From positions 1 to 58,253 of the forward strand of contig JAQUWE010000008.1 in assembly GCA_028693035.1 (NCBI GenBank): a DNA stretch of 58,253 nt, given 5' to 3'. A model generated the notes under the pieces. The model was not told the DNA's origin. It made no database searches and saw only the letters and a list, made by a program, of their open reading frames with translations. A program made the translations under genes and the position numbers. Source of the DNA: Bacilli bacterium (GTDB lineage: Bacteria; Bacillota_I; Bacilli_A; RF39; UBA660). Each line of letters opens with the position of its first letter. Within the stretch, counting starts at the first letter, position 1. This document shows positions 55,501 through 58,253 of the stretch, one piece after another.

Positions 55501-55669
55501 TAACCTGCCCAATAATAGTTTGATCTGCACTATAAAAATCAACACCCTTATCTTTTCGATTAGGATTACAATGAAAATTGATTCCTTCACGAATTTGAAT
55601 CATGTCTTTTGCAAAATTTTGAAATTCATACCATTGAAATATATGATAAAAATCGTATCTTGGGTTCAT
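52571..55669 (-). CDS. STAND NTPase with N-terminal restriction-endonuclease-like domain (putative Avs-like defence protein)
   Basis: The 1032-residue protein has three parts. Residues 1-110 look like a PD-(D/E)xK/Mrr-type nuclease: WYEFQNFAKDMI with Glu15, DKGVDFYS with Asp44, then IIGQVTTCKDF. The usual QxK is shifted: Gln55 is followed by Val-Thr, and the Lys is at 60, so activity is not assured. About residues 165-420 are a STAND-type ATPase, with Walker A ISGEPGIGKTAM (198-205) and Walker B QIFFFDDFWG, most like the nSTAND3 class. The remaining 600 residues are helical, probably the sensor. Nuclease-STAND-sensor is the order of antiviral Avs proteins. The start follows AAAGGTGAT. It is monocistronic, beside the tRNA pair. 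Confidence 0.8.
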   Translation of the reverse strand: MNPRYDFYHIFQWYEFQNFAKDMIQIREGINFHCNPNRKDKGVDFYSADQTIIGQVTTCKDFKQTLKKLDDDLHKYKDNNLRIIIVLSLFLDKEQRKSILTLFNNRLRDNDLIDSEDLNIMLQKSKYDKIFGMYMKLQIPNTYHLKKTIQETVHHDFATYNLTTLKKIENNKRTYIRGLYFFEAIELLDRNNSIIISGEPGIGKTAMALELIDYYLKADDYQLITLNNVNDFAKMYQVNQKQIFFFDDFWGNIQLDSNISNKDKDNLWHLLELVHQSENTLFILTTREYIFQDGIKYLSSLKGKYNTNKYLLRIELHDLKYKFEILNQHLVATNYSYEDYKGILDSWESIITHVNYTPRLIAEFFKMNYHNNVLSEFHKYLNDPYDYWKEIIDNLAIPEKMLLFILALEKENSLFNIKNTYNNLMILISRELQMENPFYVILSKIEQTFSSCYEAEGTLKIIFINPNYREIVLRYFKEYLDIYLELLFSKIKNFEALKFYLLNSEFMQNEIQKELIDYFDTFKEEQYSTLVDQMEDLLTSDFNIKYPLLFDYIYNKTLKISTSIEMLMLLNRHYFDSYPYLIKKVNELRPLPDIENIITLYYTETDTREDFEILSRFKVFFPQEFHQFVVKYKRRGLFSYIYEAIYDEKVELESSYDEIELDYLRIEAEKLFHDFEYKMPKWVEKELDEAYWKIAGDKKFIEKSNELWEDEKYYNDTQKLKKQIQKKVNVLIFKNEYLEDKAIIGIVRKKLLKNKRRFYVDFKNEYFRPILKSKQCLNVYIKELNRGNQFSNPFQFIEKLLNSNRYIKNNGSKVMSLVWSLYEKGSTVFEINDLVKYNLDSEMIKKVKWIEHKGRYFQFIHPYFYCYYLMLNTFDDKKISFSEILYNLFKEINLYYIDCFHHLVSLYDQKKYYQKIIAPSFYQLPYDDNHEVLFRLLVEYYAFEIEEANSSILYATKNVDIIGLMFEDSLIFQKLSTYNQFIYNSDERINIEENMNNEKFVMQLKKDGIYDAIISRYFEIKEECNRYSFQKI

Positions 55670-55707
55670 AAATTATCACCTTTATTACAGTCTTTCTAAA
55701 TAAATAT

Positions 55708-55716
55708 ATTATACCA
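55708..55716 (-). promoter_or_regulatory. Extended -10 promoter of the STAND gene
   Basis: The minus strand reads TGGTATAAT, a TGn extended -10 with a perfect TATAAT, 39 bases before the start codon. I find no good -35. The stretch 55717-55857 holds no other signal. Confidence 0.45.
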
Positions 55717-55857
55717 TGTCTTACATTTTTTTTGTCTTGTTTATATTTTATTAAACATAACAGTTTGTCTTTATATTAATATCATAATTTCAGTATTCAT
55801 ATATAGTTGGTTATTAATTGGTGTTTGCCCGTTGCTACATTTTAGATTATAAAATAA

Positions 55858-55904
55858 AACCCTATAAAGGAAACTCTCTTTTCTTAGAGATACCTTATAG
55901 GGTT
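55858..55904. terminator. Bidirectional terminator before the STAND gene
   Basis: AACCCTATAAAGG (55858-55870) pairs with CCTTATAGGGTT (55893-55904) with one bulged A, and a smaller TCTCT/AGAGA hairpin lies inside. On the minus strand it ends the membrane-protein gene and is followed by TTATTTTAT. Confidence 0.75.
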
Positions 55905-55925
55905 ATTTTATTTCCTTGTAATCCT

Positions 55926-56948
55926 CTATTTATATGTGTATTTGAATTTGTATATTTTTAAATGTTTACTTGATTTAACATACCTCATTGCATATATTTC
56001 ATACTCCCCTGCACTTTCAGGTAATACATTATATCTATCGATTGTCTTATTATAAATAGAATAATAGGCATCTTTAGTAAATCCAAGTTGTGCTGGAATA
56101 AATAATTTTAATTCAGATTTTATATTGGCACCTAAAACCCAATTACGACCGTTTTCAATACTAGCTTCTAAATCACTTGTATCTTCTTTACTATAATATA
56201 CATCTATAGTAGTACATTCTGTTTGGTCCCCATCAAAATGTGTGTTAAAGCTTTGAATCTCAAGTCCTCCATTTTTAGGTAAATCTGCATCAATTACATT
56301 TCTGTATGCATTTATTTTATTATAATCCTGTGAAAAAGTTGGCTGTAAACAAAGGAACCCATACTGAAATAAGAAAAGTCCAATTATGGAACCCCCAACA
56401 ATGTTTTTAATACACTTAAAACCTGCCTTGTTATATTTAACACCCAATATAATAGATACGATTGGCACAGGTAACCAACACCAAAATACCCAAGCATTTT
56501 TTGCAATAGCTGAACCATATTGAGGATTTATTTTATTCATAAATACAAAAGAATATAAAGCTCCTAATACACTTAATATAGTCATTATAAATAATAGAAT
56601 CATACCATTTTTTATAAATTTCGAATTCTGGTATTTTTTTTCTTCTTTAGATTTTCGGTTACTTTTGAAAGAATATATGATGTTATTAAATTTCTTTGTT
56701 TTTAAGTTTCTTCTTTTTATCTCATTTACTATTAAAACAATGATAGTTGAAATAGTAAACCATATTAATAATATAACGATATCCGCTAATAATAATTCGC
56801 CCAAAGTAAGAGGATCAGGATCTGCTTCATCGAAAATGAAAGCTATTAAGGAAATTATAATCCAAATAACAGATGGAATTCCAAATAGTTTTAAAAAGAA
56901 ATATTCTTTAAATATATTGTTCTGATTTTCTTTATGCAATGCAATCAC
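55926..56948 (-). CDS. Unknown polytopic membrane protein with C-terminal soluble domain
   Basis: The 340-residue protein has six predicted membrane helices in two groups: IPSVIWIIISLIAFIF and then LLADIVILLIWFTISTIIVL, and four more between about residues 115 and 205. A charged linker (KSNRKSKEEKKYQNSKF) joins the groups. The C-terminal 130 residues are a soluble domain with LEIQSFNTHFDGDQTECTTI. I know no family with this arrangement. It lies upstream of the STAND gene but has its own terminator, so a joint role is only possible. Confidence 0.65.
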   Translation of the reverse strand: MIALHKENQNNIFKEYFFLKLFGIPSVIWIIISLIAFIFDEADPDPLTLGELLLADIVILLIWFTISTIIVLIVNEIKRRNLKTKKFNNIIYSFKSNRKSKEEKKYQNSKFIKNGMILLFIMTILSVLGALYSFVFMNKINPQYGSAIAKNAWVFWCWLPVPIVSIILGVKYNKAGFKCIKNIVGGSIIGLFLFQYGFLCLQPTFSQDYNKINAYRNVIDADLPKNGGLEIQSFNTHFDGDQTECTTIDVYYSKEDTSDLEASIENGRNWVLGANIKSELKLFIPAQLGFTKDAYYSIYNKTIDRYNVLPESAGEYEIYAMRYVKSSKHLKIYKFKYTYK

Positions 56949-57050
56949 TCCCCCAGTAATTAAATATATTATTCTGTCTAATTATATCATATCTTGTTTT
57001 CTTTTAGCAAATATTAAAAAATAGAGGCAGACGATTAATTGTTATGTTAC

Positions 57051-57077
57051 AAAAAAAATAGTTTAGAATACTATTTT
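57051..57077 (-). terminator. Terminator of the methyltransferase gene
   Basis: AAAATAGT and ACTATTTT (57070-57077 with 57055-57062) pair around the stop codon and run into TTTT on the minus strand. Confidence 0.75.
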
Positions 57078-57730
57078 TTTCTTGCCTTAAAATAAATCAT
57101 AGAACCCTCACACTGCATCTCTATATCTGTATACATTTTTTCTAATCTACTTTTTACCATATCGCTCGTTTCAAAAGGAGGTGTAAACCAGCCTTTTTTT
57201 GATAAAAATAAATTTACTAACGAATCCGTTACAATCGATTCTCCTTTTATATAATAACAAGCTATAAATAAACCATTTGATTTAAGAACCCGAAAGATTT
57301 CCTCATATGCTTTATCAATATCAGGAAAGGCATGAAATCCATTCATACTCATAACAATATCAAAATTCTTATCGGGAAATGGAAGCTTTCCAACATCCCC
57401 TTGCATAAGCGTCACATTGTTTAAACTTGAGAATTTTTCTTTTGCTTTTTTTAGCATATCATTACTATAATCTAGACCGTATATTTTCGCATTCGTTAAT
57501 AAAGTATATTTTGGTAAAGTGAAAACACCGGTCCCGACTGGTACATCTAATAAGGTCCCATTAAAATCATTCGGTATATAGTTTAAAACCTTTTTAGCAA
57601 TCTCTTTATCATCTACCCCACTCCAAAATAAACGAATATAAAGTTTACTCCACCACTTATCCTGTGTCAATACAGAATCATAAATGTCTTTAGAACTATG
57701 ATAAGAATCTTTAATTTTATCTTTTTTCAT
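57071..57730 (-). CDS. Class I SAM-dependent methyltransferase
   Basis: The 219-residue protein has the UbiE/COQ5-like fold: LLDVPVGTGVFTLP is the SAM motif, with Pro-Val in place of the common GxG start. IYGLDYSNDMLKKAK carries the acidic residue, and LMQGDVGKLPFPDKNFDIVM is the adenine-binding strand. The substrate is unknown; small-molecule or quinone-type substrates are typical for this group. The start overlaps the preceding small membrane protein gene by 14 bases, so the two form an operon. Confidence 0.85.
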   Translation of the reverse strand: MKKDKIKDSYHSSKDIYDSVLTQDKWWSKLYIRLFWSGVDDKEIAKKVLNYIPNDFNGTLLDVPVGTGVFTLPKYTLLTNAKIYGLDYSNDMLKKAKEKFSSLNNVTLMQGDVGKLPFPDKNFDIVMSMNGFHAFPDIDKAYEEIFRVLKSNGLFIACYYIKGESIVTDSLVNLFLSKKGWFTPPFETSDMVKSRLEKMYTDIEMQCEGSMIYFKARKK

Positions 57731-58016
57731 GAGTCCCCTTCTTTTCTAACGAAGATTTGTCTCTCCCCTTTTGGAGCCATTTGATACAAAAGATAATAAT
57801 AAATATATCTAAAATAAACAATAAAATAGATACCATTATATTTTCATTTAATAGTTTGATAGAAATGCCTAAAAGTCCAAATATAATAAAACCATATAAC
57901 AAAATTAAAAGAAATAAAATAGGATAACGAATCCACTTACTAACCTTCTTATCAGTCCCTGTATAAAACAATATTTCAAATACAAATTCCCCTATTATTT
58001 CTAGTACAAATTCCAT
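57717..58016 (-). CDS. Small membrane protein, unknown function
   Basis: With the start at 58016 (EFVLEIIGEFVFEILFYTGT) the protein has 99 residues; GGAGG lies six bases upstream, and longer in-frame ATGs lack such a site. Two membrane helices are predicted (YPILFLLILLYGFIIFGLLG and ILLFILDIFIIIFCIKW), with basic residues between and after them. Small two-helix proteins of this type are frequent in gut Bacillota and have no known role. It is the first gene before the methyltransferase. Confidence 0.7.
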   Translation of the reverse strand: MEFVLEIIGEFVFEILFYTGTDKKVSKWIRYPILFLLILLYGFIIFGLLGISIKLLNENIMVSILLFILDIFIIIFCIKWLQKGRDKSSLEKKGTHEKR

Positions 58017-58127
58017 AACCTTCCTCCTTAGAATATATAAAGAGTATATCATGTATTCTCTATTATATAAAGGTATATTCATTTTCCTTAAATAAATTTT
58101 CCTGTCGTAAATTTTTAGTTATATAGA

Positions 58128-58251
58128 GTTTGTGTAAAGAGTTTTTGGGATTTAAAGTAAAATCTTGAAAACTTTTTGTTTTATAAAATTTAAATATATC
58201 TAACAACATTAGGTGTATAAAGTTTGTCTTTGTAGTAAGGAACAAATTGTT
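58128..58251 (-). repeat. Right copy of the 124-bp perfect inverted repeat
   Basis: This is the exact reverse complement of positions 1-124. Two more bases (58252-58253) lie outside the matched part. The inner boundary at 58128 is abrupt. As on the left, it marks the edge of a repeated element that continues beyond the window. Confidence 0.9.
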
Positions 58252-58252
58252 T
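58190..58252 (-). CDS. Partial CDS, C-terminal 20 residues of the same unknown protein as at the left end
   Basis: On the minus strand the frame reads KQFVPYYKDKLYTPNVVRYI and then TAA at 58190-58192, running in from outside the window. It is identical to the left fragment, plus one more residue. It is likely the end of a gene carried by the repeated element. Confidence 0.35.
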   Translation of the reverse strand, partial: KQFVPYYKDKLYTPNVVRYI

Positions 58253-58253
58253 A

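Noticed and set aside
58063-58245. A 60-codon minus-strand frame spanning the right repeat
   Set aside because: It crosses the sharp boundary of the repeat, has low-complexity content and no ribosome-binding site. The frame ending at 58190 is the better candidate for the repeat's own gene.
1-58253. Linear plasmid or phage with terminal inverted repeats
   Set aside because: The interior holds rpoB, rpoC, polC, secE, ribosomal proteins and glmS, all chromosomal core genes, and the repeat contains the 3' end of a gene entering from outside.

Overview
This 58 kb window is AT-rich chromosomal DNA from a low-GC Gram-positive bacterium. The taxonomic markers are a PolC-type replicative polymerase, an RNA polymerase delta subunit, separate rpoB and rpoC, a glmS ribozyme, a T-box and an L10 leader. 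Together they point to Bacillota, class Bacilli. Asn at rifampicin-pocket position 526 of RpoB is a trait known from Mollicutes and suggests, as inference only, a Mollicutes/Erysipelotrichia-related lineage, for example an uncultured gut bacterium. The standard genetic code fits: genes are full length and at least one (9963-10550) stops at TGA.

Layout. 1-2421: a small operon on the minus strand (Cys-rich membrane protein, MerR regulator, VirD4-like ATPase) behind a promoter with the 19-bp spacer typical of MerR control. 2552-13989: the information-processing block secE-nusG, rplK-rplA, rplJ-rplL, an RsmC-like methyltransferase and rpoB-rpoC, with clear promoters, an L10 leader and terminators. 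14079-20657: a lipoprotein, Tex with a thioredoxin-fold membrane protein, and a glycosyltransferase/GtrA cell-envelope group. 20731-22790: glmS behind its ribozyme. 22795-25532: a three-gene ABC exporter behind an attenuator-like leader. 25562-30365: a DpaA-like protein, a CxxCxGxG protein, and a T-box controlled operon of two nucleotide-kinase-like proteins around an alanyl-tRNA synthetase that lacks its C-terminal domain. 30372-38836: AI-2E-type permease, delta subunit, argS-ywiB, a class A penicillin-binding protein, a ferritin-like protein and a degenerate GDPD-like protein. 38899-42874: a MacB/FtsX-type permease flanked by two ATPases. 42968-51951: an unknown protein, uppP, polC, a zinc-ribbon membrane protein and prfA-prmC. 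52159-52311: tRNA-Cys and tRNA-Gly.

Beyond the tRNAs the content becomes accessory: short repeats, a very strong hairpin, a 1032-residue STAND NTPase with a restriction-endonuclease-like N-terminus (a probable antiphage protein), an unknown membrane protein, a SAM methyltransferase and a small membrane protein. The two ends of the window are perfect inverted copies of each other over 124 bp (1-124 and 58128-58251). Because the interior is core chromosome, this most likely marks a multicopy mobile element at which assembly stopped rather than a linear replicon.

The most promising items are the STAND protein next to the tRNA pair, the MerR-controlled VirD4-like operon at the left edge, the Ala T-box operon with the compact AlaRS, and the unidentified leader of the ABC exporter. 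All functional statements come from reading the sequence and from family knowledge; no database search was run.
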